Assembly (NCBI RefSeq): GCF_040833965.1
Contig: NZ_CP162142.1
Coordinates: forward strand, 1-64,000
DNA: 64,000 nt
Direction of reading: 5' to 3'
From: Leptospira sp. WS39.C2
GTDB taxonomy: Bacteria > Spirochaetota > Leptospiria > Leptospirales > Leptospiraceae
Part shown: in pieces, positions 1 to 10,918 of the stretch
Position numbering within the stretch: position 1 is the stretch's first letter
Layout: every line of letters begins with the position of its first letter
Translations under genes and position numbers: made by a program
The notes under the pieces: model-generated
What the model saw: the letters and a program-made list of their open reading frames with translations, nothing else
Told to the model about the DNA's origin: nothing
Databases searched by the model: none

Positions 1-1325
1 TGGACAAACGTTGGGAAGAAATTTTAGAAGAAATATCGAAACAGATACCTCCCAAGTACTTTTCCAATTTCATTGCACCACTTCGATTTGACAAATGGGA
101 GAACCAAGTGGTTCACTTAATGGCCCCATCGAGTGGGATCAAACGACATGTGGAAACAAAATACATCAGTTTCATTGAAGATGCCCTATACCAAGTTGTA
201 GGAGACAGATTTAAAGTATCAATTCTCACAGAATCAGAAACTTCTTCTCATGTTTTAAAAGATGTCCTCCAATCAAAATTTGACGATTCTGACTCGGATC
301 TAAATCCAGAGTACATCTTTAGCAATTATATCACCTCTGATTCCAACCGCATTGCCTTCACTGGCGCAAAAACCGTGGTGGAACAACCTGGTAAATACAA
401 TCCATTGTATTTGTTCGGACCTGTTGGTGTTGGAAAAACACATTTACTTCACGCAATTGGAAATGAGATCAAAAAAAAGGATCCATGGAAAACGGTTCGG
501 TATGTAAATAGTACATCGTTTTTGAATGAATTCATTTTTACTGTCAGACAAAACAATCGTGAGTCCCTTGAATCATTTAAGATTCGTTACCAATCTTATA
601 ATGTTTTACTCTTTGATGACATTCAGTTTTTGAATGGTGGTGCAGAAAAAACCCAAGAGGAGTTTTTTGCCCTCTTTAATTTTTTATATGACCGAAAACG
701 CCAAATTGTCATCGCATCAGACAGGCCAAGTTACGAGTTACCTCTCCATGAAAGGCTTAAATCTCGTTTTGTGCATGGTTTGCAAGCGGACATCAAATCT
801 CATGATTTAGAATTACGTAAGTCATTACTCAAAAATAGTTTTTCCGAATTTAATATTCCTGCAAGTGACAATTTATTGCATTGGCTCGCCGAACGATTGG
901 AAGGTGATTCCCGTGCTCTCATTGGCATTGTGAATGATTTGGTGATGTACAAAAAAGCGTATGAGTATTTTTTACTCACAGAAGACAAAATCAAAGAAAT
1001 TGCGGAAGCACGTTTTCTCACGAACAAAAAACGAATTGGGTTTAGCCCCGATATGGTCATTGATTTGGTTTGTGAAAGGACTAACGTTGCAAGAAAAGAT
1101 TTACTCGGAAAAAGTAGAAAGGCGGATTTTATTCCTCCGCGCCACCTTTGTATGCTCCTTTTACACGACGTGTTACATGTTCCGAAGGCTCAAATTGGTC
1201 GTATTTTTTCTACGACACATTCGACTGTCATCCACGGGATCGATAAATTTAAGGAACGTAAAGCGACCGAACCGCAATGGGAAGACCTCTTTCACTCCAT
1301 CAAACACAAGATTAGCTTCCAATAA
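1..1325 (+). CDS. dnaA: Chromosomal replication initiator DnaA (first base of start codon outside window)
   Basis: DnaA is the AAA+ protein that binds DnaA boxes at oriC, melts the origin and helps load the helicase. The reading frame is open from base 3 (D-K-R-W-E-E-I-L) and is preceded by TG, so the window begins at the second base of the start codon; the protein is 441 residues with the initiator Met. Domain I lies at about residues 1-80. The AAA+ core has Walker A GPVGVGKT at 140-147 and Walker B FDDIQ near 205-209. The C-terminal DNA-binding domain IV has the signature helix region IGRIFSTTHSTVIH near 399-412. Length and motif order are normal. It heads the dnaA-dnaN-recF-gyrB-gyrA run. 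Confidence 0.97.
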   Translation, partial: DKRWEEILEEISKQIPPKYFSNFIAPLRFDKWENQVVHLMAPSSGIKRHVETKYISFIEDALYQVVGDRFKVSILTESETSSHVLKDVLQSKFDDSDSDLNPEYIFSNYITSDSNRIAFTGAKTVVEQPGKYNPLYLFGPVGVGKTHLLHAIGNEIKKKDPWKTVRYVNSTSFLNEFIFTVRQNNRESLESFKIRYQSYNVLLFDDIQFLNGGAEKTQEEFFALFNFLYDRKRQIVIASDRPSYELPLHERLKSRFVHGLQADIKSHDLELRKSLLKNSFSEFNIPASDNLLHWLAERLEGDSRALIGIVNDLVMYKKAYEYFLLTEDKIKEIAEARFLTNKKRIGFSPDMVIDLVCERTNVARKDLLGKSRKADFIPPRHLCMLLLHDVLHVPKAQIGRIFSTTHSTVIHGIDKFKERKATEPQWEDLFHSIKHKISFQ

Positions 1326-1571
1326 ACTGTTCGTAATGCCTAGAAAGACTGTCGATAAACTGTTGATAGGACATAGTCACGGTTTATGGTTCCAAATTTG
1401 ATGTAAGACCTGTTCAAAGGGACATAAATATTCACACTTGCCAAATGGAAAAAAACTGACATAATTCAATAAAAATTGAACTTTCCAGGCTTTATCGACA
1501 TACTGACAGAACCAACGGAAACGACATAATATATATAAAGATATATAATATAAATAAGAAGAAGAGGAAAA
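1326..1571. other. Probable oriC region between dnaA and dnaN
   Basis: This is a non-coding gap between dnaA and dnaN, the commonest bacterial origin position. It contains near-matches to the DnaA box TTATNCACA, each with one mismatch: TTATCGACA on the minus strand at 1350-1358, ATATTCACA on the plus strand at 1428-1436, and TTATCGACA on the plus strand at 1492-1500. CTATCAACA on the minus strand at 1361-1369 is weaker. A very A+T-rich stretch at about 1526-1560, just before dnaN, could serve as the unwinding element. Box matches and AT-rich tract are seen; origin function is inferred. Confidence 0.6.
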
Positions 1572-2690
1572 ATGAAATTCACTGTCAATACTACAGAATT
1601 CCTAAAAGCAATTAACTCAGTGGATGGAGTAATCTCAGTTCGTGAGATTAAGTCGGCTCTCTCCAATTTAAAAATCCAAACTGGGGACAACGAAGTGTAT
1701 CTTTCTGCGACGGATTTAGAAATCGCAATCAAAACTTCTGTACCTTCCACCATCGGAGAAAAAGGAACGGCATCCCTTCCTGCAAAACAACTCTCCAGTA
1801 TTTTTAAAAATTTAAACTTTGATACAAGTTTACTCACGACGACTGAACAATCTGAAAATTCAGAAACTACGATTACAGATGCTTCTGGAAAGATGGATAC
1901 AAAGTTCAAAGTGAACGGTATTGATTCAGAAGATATTAAAACCATTCCGAAAGTGGAAGAGGCAAGTGTAGTTGAATTTCCTTGCCAAACCATTCGGGAG
2001 ATGTTTCGTAAAACTTCTTATGCTATGGCGATTGAAGAAACACGTTTTGTATTCAATGGTTTGTTTTTAAAACCAGATAACACTGATCTCATTGTTGTGG
2101 GAACAGATGGTCGTCGTTTGTCTAAAATTGTTCGTAAATTTCCAAAACAATTTCCTTTCAAAAATGGTGTGATCATTCCTCACAAAGCAGTTCGTGAAAT
2201 GCTCAAAATGATGGAAGGAAAAGAAACAGCAAAGATTGGTTTTGTGGAAGAACAAATTTATGTTTCATCTGGAAACGTAGAACTTCTTTTCAAACTGATT
2301 GATGGAAACTTCCCTGATTACGAACAAGTGATTCCAAAACAAACTACAGAATCAGTTCGTGTTGTGAAAGCTGACTTTCTAACTTTCTTAAAACAAGCAT
2401 TGATTTCTGCAGAAGAACCTTCCAAACAAATTCGTTTGGCTTTTACAAAAGGAAATGTAAACATCAGCTCTTCCAACCCTGGAACCATGATGTTTGATCA
2501 CAATATGCCGATTGAATACAATGGCGAAGCAATCACCATTGCGTTTAAAGGGGATTATTTGAGTGATGTAGTAAAAGCAGTGGATGACCCAGAAGTGATT
2601 CTAGAATTTACAACTTCAAGTGCTCCTGTGTTGTTTAAGGATCCTTCTGATAGTGACTTTGTTTCTGTCATCATGCCAATGAAACTTTAA
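1572..2690 (+). CDS. dnaN: DNA polymerase III sliding clamp, beta subunit
   Basis: DnaN is the ring-shaped processivity clamp that tethers DNA polymerase III and binds recombination and repair partners. The protein is 372 residues, normal for the family, and has the three-domain clamp pattern: an opening segment with a leading beta strand and FLKAINSVDGVIS, a central segment containing GTDGRRLS near residues 176-183, and a C-terminal segment ending in VIMPMKL, which resembles the conserved PMRL-type terminus. The ATG is preceded by a purine-rich AGAGGAAAA ribosome-binding site. The stop codon overlaps the recF start by one base (TAATG), so the two genes are translationally coupled. Confidence 0.97.
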   Translation: MKFTVNTTEFLKAINSVDGVISVREIKSALSNLKIQTGDNEVYLSATDLEIAIKTSVPSTIGEKGTASLPAKQLSSIFKNLNFDTSLLTTTEQSENSETTITDASGKMDTKFKVNGIDSEDIKTIPKVEEASVVEFPCQTIREMFRKTSYAMAIEETRFVFNGLFLKPDNTDLIVVGTDGRRLSKIVRKFPKQFPFKNGVIIPHKAVREMLKMMEGKETAKIGFVEEQIYVSSGNVELLFKLIDGNFPDYEQVIPKQTTESVRVVKADFLTFLKQALISAEEPSKQIRLAFTKGNVNISSSNPGTMMFDHNMPIEYNGEAITIAFKGDYLSDVVKAVDDPEVILEFTTSSAPVLFKDPSDSDFVSVIMPMKL

Positions 2691-3793
2691 TGTTTCTTAA
2701 AAAAATCTACATTAAGAATTTTCGTAACCACGAAGAAACTCAACTTACCTTTCGATCCCGTCTTGTCTTCTTCATTGGAAATAATGGAGAAGGCAAAACA
2801 AACTTACTTGAATCCATTTCCCTTTTATCCTACTTAAAAAGTTTTCGTGAATCAGACCAAAACCAACTTTTAAGGTGGGAAACTTCTGACACATTCATCC
2901 GCGCTGAATTTGAATCAGAAGGGAATGATTATCTTTTTGAATATGGAATTGAACATTCTCATACGAAACGAAAAAAATTAAAAGTGAATGGAGAAGAATT
3001 TAAAAAAATCTCCGACTATGTGGGATACTTCCGTTCGATTGTAATGAGCCCACCGGATATTCTCATCATTGAAGATGGGAATGTAGAAAGGCGCAGATTT
3101 TTAGATGCTTTTATTTCTTCCACAAATCGTTATTATTTAAAACAACTCATTGAATATGATCGATTGGTGAAACAAAGGAATGCTGCTTTAAAAAAAGAAA
3201 ATGCCAGTGATCGTGAAATTGGAATTTGGGATGAACCAATCATTGAACATGATGCGGAAATTCGTGAGATTCGTACCAAAACAATAGAAAGTTTAGCAAG
3301 TTACTTCCACCAAAATCTTTTACAACTGAGCTCTGGAAAAGATCCATTTTATCTTACCTATAAACCAAATGTATCTTCCAAGGAAGAACATAGACAAAGA
3401 TTATTCGATAACCTACGTAAAGACAAAGCCATTGGTTACACAAGTTGTGGAAACCACCGTGATACGTTGCCGATCGGATTTGATGATAAAGACCTTAGTG
3501 GATTTGGATCCCAAGGGCAAAAACGAAGTGCTGTTATTGCTTTAAAAACTGCCTGTTTCCAAATGATCCGGGATACAACTGGTGAAGCACCAGTCCTCCT
3601 TATAGATGATATCATCCGCGAACTCGATGTAAAACGAAGGGAATACTTTGTGAATTTGATTTCGGAATGTGGTCAGGCATTTTTTACCACAACAGATTTA
3701 GAAGGAATCAATGAATATGTTGGAAACCTAACAGTTGATAAAGAAATTTACCAAATCGAATCGGGGAAAGTGAAGGAACTCACGGGACTATGA
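2690..3793 (+). CDS. recF: DNA replication and repair protein RecF
   Basis: RecF is an SMC-like ATPase that acts with RecO and RecR to load RecA at gaps and stalled forks. The 367-residue protein starts with the typical L-x-x-F-R-N-H motif. It has Walker A GNNGEGKT at residues 30-37, an ABC-type signature around GSQGQKRSAVIALK, and Walker B LLIDDIIRELD followed by a glutamate. The start overlaps the dnaN stop by one base. The 3' end overlaps the next gene by four bases (ATGA), so it sits in a tight dnaN-recF-DUF721 operon. Confidence 0.95.
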   Translation: MFLKKIYIKNFRNHEETQLTFRSRLVFFIGNNGEGKTNLLESISLLSYLKSFRESDQNQLLRWETSDTFIRAEFESEGNDYLFEYGIEHSHTKRKKLKVNGEEFKKISDYVGYFRSIVMSPPDILIIEDGNVERRRFLDAFISSTNRYYLKQLIEYDRLVKQRNAALKKENASDREIGIWDEPIIEHDAEIREIRTKTIESLASYFHQNLLQLSSGKDPFYLTYKPNVSSKEEHRQRLFDNLRKDKAIGYTSCGNHRDTLPIGFDDKDLSGFGSQGQKRSAVIALKTACFQMIRDTTGEAPVLLIDDIIRELDVKRREYFVNLISECGQAFFTTTDLEGINEYVGNLTVDKEIYQIESGKVKELTGL

Positions 3794-4113
3794 AAAAAGT
3801 AGAACTCTCTGAACTCTTCCAAAGCCTTGAAAAACTCGGTCTCGATCGGGAATCCGTTTTCCAAGACCAAATTCTCAAAAAACTACGGATACAATGGAAC
3901 GACATCGTCGGAGAAGTTTTTGGCAAACAGAGTTTTCCCAAAGCAATTGATGGCAAAAAACTGACAGTTGTTTGTCGTCACTCGATGGTGGCCCAAGAAT
4001 TTGAGTTCCAAAAAGCGGAACTTTTACAAAAAATCAATCGAATCACAAGCCCAGTTTTATTGGAAAAAATCCAATTCAAAACAGGGAATGAATTCCAAAA
4101 TCCAAGGTCGTAA
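3790..4113 (+). CDS. DUF721 / DciA-type protein
   Basis: This 107-residue protein has the compact DUF721 (DciA) pattern: an N-terminal helix (SELFQSLEKLGL), an I-Q-W-N-D-I-V-G segment, then the strand pair with KLTVVCRHSMVAQEF and an L-L-x-K-I-N helix. DciA proteins are known as loaders or recruiters of the replicative helicase DnaB in bacteria without DnaC/DnaI. The gene overlaps recF by four bases and precedes gyrB, which fits a replication role. Family membership is read from the sequence; the helicase-loading function in this organism is inferred. No Zn motif or extra domain is visible. Confidence 0.75.
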   Translation: MKKVELSELFQSLEKLGLDRESVFQDQILKKLRIQWNDIVGEVFGKQSFPKAIDGKKLTVVCRHSMVAQEFEFQKAELLQKINRITSPVLLEKIQFKTGNEFQNPRS

Positions 4114-6111
<1,998 letters not shown>

Positions 6112-6130
6112 TCGGAATTAGGAAAATCAA

Positions 6131-8662
6131 ATGACCGAACAAAACGGCCAAGAAAACGAATCAAACAAAACCTTAGCACTGAATTTATCCGGTAGACCAG
6201 ACGTAGCCGGTGCCTTAAAAGCTGGTGTCAGGGTCATTCCGGTAGAAATCGAAGACCAAATGAAGGAAGCTTACCTTGATTATGCGATGAGTGTCATCGT
6301 AGGTCGAGCTTTACCGGATGTGCGCGATGGATTAAAACCAGTTCATAGACGAGTCCTCCATGCGATGAATGAAAGGGCATGGCGCTCCGACAGACCTTAT
6401 GTAAAATCAGCGAAAATTGTCGGGGAAGTGATTGGTAACTACCACCCTCACGGTGACTCCGCCGTTTACGAAACCATGGTTCGTATGGCCCAAACTTTCT
6501 CCATGCGAGAAACTCTGATCGATGGTCAAGGTAACTTTGGATCCGTCGATGGGGACAATGCTGCTGCGTATCGTTACACGGAAGCACGACTCACAAAACT
6601 TGCTGAAGAATTACTCAAAGATATCGAAAAAAATACAGTTAGTTTTTCACCTAACTTTGATGATACAAGACAACAACCAGACGTTTTACCTGCAAACTTT
6701 CCTAACATCCTAGTCAATGGTTCTACAGGGATTGCTGTGGGGATGGCAACTAACATTCCTCCGCATAACTTAAAAGAAGCGGTGAATGCTGTCATTGCGA
6801 TGATTCAGAATCCAGACATCACTCTTCCAGAACTCATGAAAATACTCCCTGGTCCCGATTTTCCTACAGGTGGTATTATCATTGGTGGTGAAGGTTTGTA
6901 CCAAGCCTACGCAACAGGTAAAGGTTCGATTCGAATCCGTTCCAAAGTTGAGATAATCGAAAATAACAAAGGACGAGAAATCATTGTTATTAACGAAATT
7001 CCTTACCAGGTGAACAAAAAGAACCTACTTGAAAAAATTGGAGATTTGGTTAACGAAAAATTAATCGAAGGGATTTCTGAAATTTTAGACCTTTCGGACC
7101 GAAAAGGAATCCGTGTGGAAATCCATGTTAAAAAGGATGCCAATGCGCAAGTCATTTTAAACCAATTATTTAAACTCACTCAACTCCAAGTAAGTTATGG
7201 AATCACGATGCTTGCGATCTTGGACAATCGTCCAAAAATCTTTTCGCTGAAAGAAATTTTAAAATCTTATGCGGAACATAGACGTGAAGTAGTTGTTCGG
7301 CGAACAGAATTTGACTTAGATAAAGCACAAAAGAGAGCCCATATTTTAGAAGGACTTCGAATTGCTTTAGAAAATATCGATGAAGTGATTCGTATCATTC
7401 GTGCTTCCAAAGATGTAAGAGAAGCACAAAGTTCCCTCATGGCAACGTTTGCTCTTTCTGAATTACAAGCTGATGCGATTTTAGAGATGCGACTTCAAAG
7501 ATTAACATCTTTAGAAGTTCAAAAAATAATCGATGAGTTAGAACAAGTGAGACTTCTGATTGCAGATTTAGAAGACATTTTAGCAAAACCAGAACGTGTA
7601 AAATCAATCATTTGTGATGAACTTGGAAAAGTATCCCAATCGTTTGGAAATACTCGCTCAACAGAGATTAGTTTAGAATCCTTAGAATCTTCTACTTTTA
7701 ATGCAGAGGATTTGATTGCGGATGAAGAAGTGGTTGTCCAATTATCTGAAGACATGTTCATCAAACGACTTCCGATGGATACCTTCCGTCGTCAAAAACG
7801 CGGAGGAAAAGGCGTCCAAGGAATCTCAACCAAAAGGGAAGACTTTGTTAAAAAACTAAGTAGTGCGATGACCCATGATAACTTGATGCTCTTTTCTAAT
7901 AAAGGAAGAGCATTCCTGATGAAGGTTTATGAGTTACCGATTGCGACAAAAGAAGCTCGTGGAAAATCATTAAAGGCTGTTATCAACCTTAATGATGATG
8001 AAATGATCACTTCTTTATTTACCTTCCGTAACTTTGATGATTCTTATCTCCTTATGGTGACAAGAGAAGGTTTTGTGAAAAAAATCCAATTAGATGAATT
8101 CACAAATACTAAAAAATCAGGTATCATTGCGATTGGTTTACGTGATGGAGATGAACTTATTGATGTGATCGCCAATCCAAACAACTATGATGTTTTCATT
8201 GGTAGTAAAAATGGACTGGCGATCCGCATGAATTTAAATGAACTCAGGTCCCAAGGAAGAACTGCATCTGGTGTGACAGCAATGAAACTGGAAGACGATG
8301 ATGCTATCGCAGGGATTACCAAAGTAGAACCGAATACACATTTATTCTGTATTTCTGAAAATGGTTTTGGAAAACGAACTGACTTCGAAGAATTTTCAAC
8401 CAAAGGTCGTGGTGGCAAAGGAATGACCTATCTGAAAATTGGAGAGAAGAATGGTCGATCTGTTGGAATCTCTTCTGTAAAAGAAGAAGATGAACTCCTT
8501 GTGATCACACAGTCAGGAATGGCGATCCGGGTAGAAGTGAAGACAATTTCTATGGTAGGACGTTCTGCTATGGGAGTCAAAGTTGTGAATACCAAAGATG
8601 AAGATTTTGTAAAAGACTTTGCTGTGGTTCGTGAAACAGATTCTGAAACATCTGAGTCATAA
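6131..8662 (+). CDS. gyrA: DNA gyrase subunit A
   Basis: GyrA is the DNA cleavage and rejoining subunit of gyrase. The 843-residue protein has the core sequence around YLDYAMSVIVGRALPDVRDGLKPVHRR, the quinolone-pocket segment HPHGDSAVYETMVRMAQ with the usual Ser and an acidic residue, and the catalytic tyrosine in AAAYRYTEARL. The C-terminal domain is a beta-pinwheel with repeated blades and a GyrA box, R-R-Q-K-R-G-G-K-G. There is an N-terminal extension of about 30 residues before the conserved core. The ATG has GGAAAATCAA upstream. The pocket residues look wild-type. Confidence 0.97.
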   Translation: MTEQNGQENESNKTLALNLSGRPDVAGALKAGVRVIPVEIEDQMKEAYLDYAMSVIVGRALPDVRDGLKPVHRRVLHAMNERAWRSDRPYVKSAKIVGEVIGNYHPHGDSAVYETMVRMAQTFSMRETLIDGQGNFGSVDGDNAAAYRYTEARLTKLAEELLKDIEKNTVSFSPNFDDTRQQPDVLPANFPNILVNGSTGIAVGMATNIPPHNLKEAVNAVIAMIQNPDITLPELMKILPGPDFPTGGIIIGGEGLYQAYATGKGSIRIRSKVEIIENNKGREIIVINEIPYQVNKKNLLEKIGDLVNEKLIEGISEILDLSDRKGIRVEIHVKKDANAQVILNQLFKLTQLQVSYGITMLAILDNRPKIFSLKEILKSYAEHRREVVVRRTEFDLDKAQKRAHILEGLRIALENIDEVIRIIRASKDVREAQSSLMATFALSELQADAILEMRLQRLTSLEVQKIIDELEQVRLLIADLEDILAKPERVKSIICDELGKVSQSFGNTRSTEISLESLESSTFNAEDLIADEEVVVQLSEDMFIKRLPMDTFRRQKRGGKGVQGISTKREDFVKKLSSAMTHDNLMLFSNKGRAFLMKVYELPIATKEARGKSLKAVINLNDDEMITSLFTFRNFDDSYLLMVTREGFVKKIQLDEFTNTKKSGIIAIGLRDGDELIDVIANPNNYDVFIGSKNGLAIRMNLNELRSQGRTASGVTAMKLEDDDAIAGITKVEPNTHLFCISENGFGKRTDFEEFSTKGRGGKGMTYLKIGEKNGRSVGISSVKEEDELLVITQSGMAIRVEVKTISMVGRSAMGVKVVNTKDEDFVKDFAVVRETDSETSES

Positions 8663-8676
8663 AAAGGAAAATAGGA

Positions 8677-9690
8677 ATGATAAGGGTAGGGAATGTAACA
8701 ATTGAGGGTGATGTCGCTTTATCACCTATGGCTGGCATTTCCGATAGCCCTTATCGCCAGATATCTCGAAGGTTTGGTTCTGCTTTTTCCTATACTGAAT
8801 TTGTCTCAACTGAACAATTAAAAATCGGAAATGTAAAAACATTAGATATGTTTCGTTTTCAAGAAATGGAACGTCCGATTGTTTTCCAAATTTTTGGTTC
8901 TGATTTGGATACTGTGGTACACGCATCTGAAATTGCTGCAGAGAGAAACCCAGATATCATTGATTTGAATATGGGGTGTTCTGTTTCTAAAGTATCTCAT
9001 AATGGTTCTGGCGCAGGATTGTTAAAAAACATTCGATTAGCTGGTCAAATGATTGAAGGGATTCGTTTAAGAACGGGTTTACCTGTTACCGCAAAAATTC
9101 GCTTGGGATGGGATTCTTTGACTTTGAATTATTTAGAAACAGTCAAAGTATTAGAAGGTTCTGGAGTTTCTGCGATTTCTGTCCACGGTCGTACAAAGGC
9201 CATGGCATATACTGGCATTGCGGATTGGAATGCAATCGGTGAAATCAAATCACGAGCGAATGTTCCCATCTATGGAAATGGAGATGTGCAAACCTACCAA
9301 GAGGCGATTGATAAAAAGAAACAATATGGAGTTGATTTAATACTGATCGGTAGAAAGGCAATTGGTAATCCTTGGGTATTTGGAAAAATAGCAAAAAAAA
9401 ATATACCTTGGTTACAAATCAAATCAGTCATTTTGGAACATCTAGATTCGATGTTGGATTTTTATCCGTCTACAGATGATTATGCGTTAATATTATTTAG
9501 AAAACATTTTATTAAATATATAGAAAATTTAGGATTTCCTGAAGAGACAAAACGAATCTTACTAACTGTCACTTCAGTGAATGAATTCAAAGAAAGATTA
9601 GAATCTGCAAAACTGGATTCTAAGGTATGGGAAATAAGCGAAATGAAAAACGAGAATATAAACTGTGAAACGTTTGTAAGTCTTGTGTAA
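8677..9690 (+). CDS. dus: tRNA-dihydrouridine synthase (DusB-like)
   Basis: This flavoenzyme family reduces uridine to dihydrouridine in tRNA D-loops. The 337-residue protein shows the FMN-binding TIM-barrel motifs: LSPMAGISDSPYR near residue 16, QIFGSD near 74, the D-L-N-M-G-C catalytic-cysteine motif near 98, K-I-R-L-G near 143, S-V-H-G-R-T near 169, N-G-D near 199 and G-R-K-A-I-G-N-P-W near 228. The start ATG has AGGAAAATAGGA just upstream, and the gene follows gyrA by 14 bases. It precedes the PilZ gene by eight bases, so these are probably cotranscribed. The exact Dus subfamily is not certain. Confidence 0.92.
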   Translation: MIRVGNVTIEGDVALSPMAGISDSPYRQISRRFGSAFSYTEFVSTEQLKIGNVKTLDMFRFQEMERPIVFQIFGSDLDTVVHASEIAAERNPDIIDLNMGCSVSKVSHNGSGAGLLKNIRLAGQMIEGIRLRTGLPVTAKIRLGWDSLTLNYLETVKVLEGSGVSAISVHGRTKAMAYTGIADWNAIGEIKSRANVPIYGNGDVQTYQEAIDKKKQYGVDLILIGRKAIGNPWVFGKIAKKNIPWLQIKSVILEHLDSMLDFYPSTDDYALILFRKHFIKYIENLGFPEETKRILLTVTSVNEFKERLESAKLDSKVWEISEMKNENINCETFVSLV

Positions 9691-9698
9691 GGAACGAA

Positions 9699-10082
9699 AT
9701 GGCTGATTCAAAACAATCGATATTCTCTGATAGTTATAGCAAATATGGTGGAGCAAAACAGAAAAGAAAAGATGCTCGTGTAAAGTTAGATGTACCTTGC
9801 ACAGTTGAAATTGTGAAATCTAAAACTGGACCTGTAACTGGACATCTTTCTGATTTGGGAACGGGTGGACTTGCTTTCCAAACAACGGCAATCTTTTACG
9901 AAGGTGACCAAGTGAAAATTCAATTTTCTCTTAACCAAAATCCATTAGAAATTTTAGGTACTGTTCATAGAACCGCTGGCAAAACTACATCAGTTATTTT
10001 TAAACCACTTGCAGCTTCGGAACACAAAGTAGTACAAGAGTTTATCCATAAACATTACTTTGACCCAAAAGTGAAAAAATAA
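9699..10082 (+). CDS. PilZ-domain protein, putative c-di-GMP receptor
   Basis: This 127-residue cytosolic protein is essentially a single PilZ domain, a known cyclic-di-GMP binding fold. The two ligand motifs are visible: R23-K-D-A-R27, matching the RxxxR motif, and D-L-G-T-G-G at 52-57, matching DxSxGG with Gly in place of Ser. About 20 polar residues precede the domain. It lies eight bases after dus and is followed by a strong terminator. Its target is unknown. An EAL-domain protein elsewhere in the window shows that c-di-GMP signalling proteins are present in this organism. Confidence 0.85.
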   Translation: MADSKQSIFSDSYSKYGGAKQKRKDARVKLDVPCTVEIVKSKTGPVTGHLSDLGTGGLAFQTTAIFYEGDQVKIQFSLNQNPLEILGTVHRTAGKTTSVIFKPLAASEHKVVQEFIHKHYFDPKVKK

Positions 10083-10158
10083 AACGAAAGAAAATGTAAG
10101 CTATTCGGATCCAACTAGGATTTTATCGATTGGAATGAATCAAGTTTAGAGTAAAAAA

Positions 10159-10186
10159 AAAGCCTCCGAATTGGGAGGCTTTTTCG
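10159..10186. terminator. Bidirectional rho-independent terminator
   Basis: A seven-base-pair stem, AGCCTCC at 10161-10167 with GGAGGCT at 10174-10180, carries a short loop. It is flanked by an A-run on the left and a T-run on the right. It lies between the convergent PilZ gene and lipL21 and can end transcription from both sides. Confidence 0.88.
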
Positions 10187-10207
10187 TAACAAAGCGTTGT
10201 TGTCAGA

Positions 10208-10789
10208 TTACTGAGCAGCAGTTGCTTTTGCTTCGAGAGCTTTTTGTCCACCAGCATATCTGAGGTATCCAACACATTGACATTCTTCCCAAGTCTCAGG
10301 CTCACCTACGTTTGCGCAGATTCCTGTTTCGTTGTTAAGAGAGCAACAGTCATAAACCCCAACACCTTTGATAATACCTTTTGATTCAGAAACGATCACA
10401 GAACCAGTAGATTGACCATCGGATACACCAGAAGCTTGTTCTAAGTATTCACCTAAGATTTTTTTCAAACCATCACCAGCAACTTGTAAACGAGCTGCTT
10501 CACGGCAAGTGGATTGTTTCATAGCTACTGAATTTGCTTTGATCGCTTTGTCAGATGCACGTGCAGAAAATTTCATGTAAAGATAATCGAACTCTTTTTC
10601 TTTTCCTTTGCAGTACTCAGCAGGGCTTTGACCACGTTTAGCAGCCGCCGCGTCTGGGGCACAAGCCCAACCTTCAAAAATCCAACCATTTTTACCGACG
10701 GTCGTAGCGTCTCTTCTGCCTCCATCATTGGATCCGCAAGATACAACAAATGCGATTAGAGAGGCACATACGATAAGTGATTTCTTCAT
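10208..10789 (-). CDS. lipL21: LipL21-type outer-membrane lipoprotein
   Basis: The 193-residue protein has a spirochaete lipoprotein signal (K-K, hydrophobic stretch, F-V-V-S-C) with the lipidated Cys at residue 18. The mature part matches Leptospira LipL21 as I remember it: DATTVG, WIFEGW, YMKFSARAS, QSTCREA, ASGVSDG, SVIVSESKGI, GVGVY and WEECQC in the same order. LipL21 is an abundant outer-membrane lipoprotein of Leptospira reported to bind peptidoglycan. The location a few genes after gyrA also fits. Unlike the L. interrogans form I recall, this one has extra cysteines (GWACAPD, EYCKGK, a CC pair and GIC), nine in the mature chain. Its ATG has AAGGAG upstream. Confidence 0.85.
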   Translation of the reverse strand: MKKSLIVCASLIAFVVSCGSNDGGRRDATTVGKNGWIFEGWACAPDAAAAKRGQSPAEYCKGKEKEFDYLYMKFSARASDKAIKANSVAMKQSTCREAARLQVAGDGLKKILGEYLEQASGVSDGQSTGSVIVSESKGIIKGVGVYDCCSLNNETGICANVGEPETWEECQCVGYLRYAGGQKALEAKATAAQ

Positions 10790-10813
10790 AAAGAATCTAC
10801 TCCTTTTCCGAAG

Positions 10814-10842
10814 AATTTGATCTGATTCATAACAGTTGTCAA
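10814..10842 (-). promoter_or_regulatory. Candidate promoter of lipL21
   Basis: On the minus strand a perfect TTGACA at 10842-10837 is followed after 17 bases by CAAATT, a poor -10 match. The position is a suitable distance before the lipL21 start. Only the -35 element is convincing. Confidence 0.35.
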
Positions 10843-10918
10843 TCTTTTATCAAAGAAAACGAAACTGGCTTGTAGGATAAAGATTTACATTTTCCCTCAA
10901 TAGACCGATTCTAATTTT

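Noticed and set aside
961..1401. 146-aa forward frame across the dnaA end
   Set aside because: Lies mainly within dnaA in another frame, has no family likeness, and continues into the oriC region.
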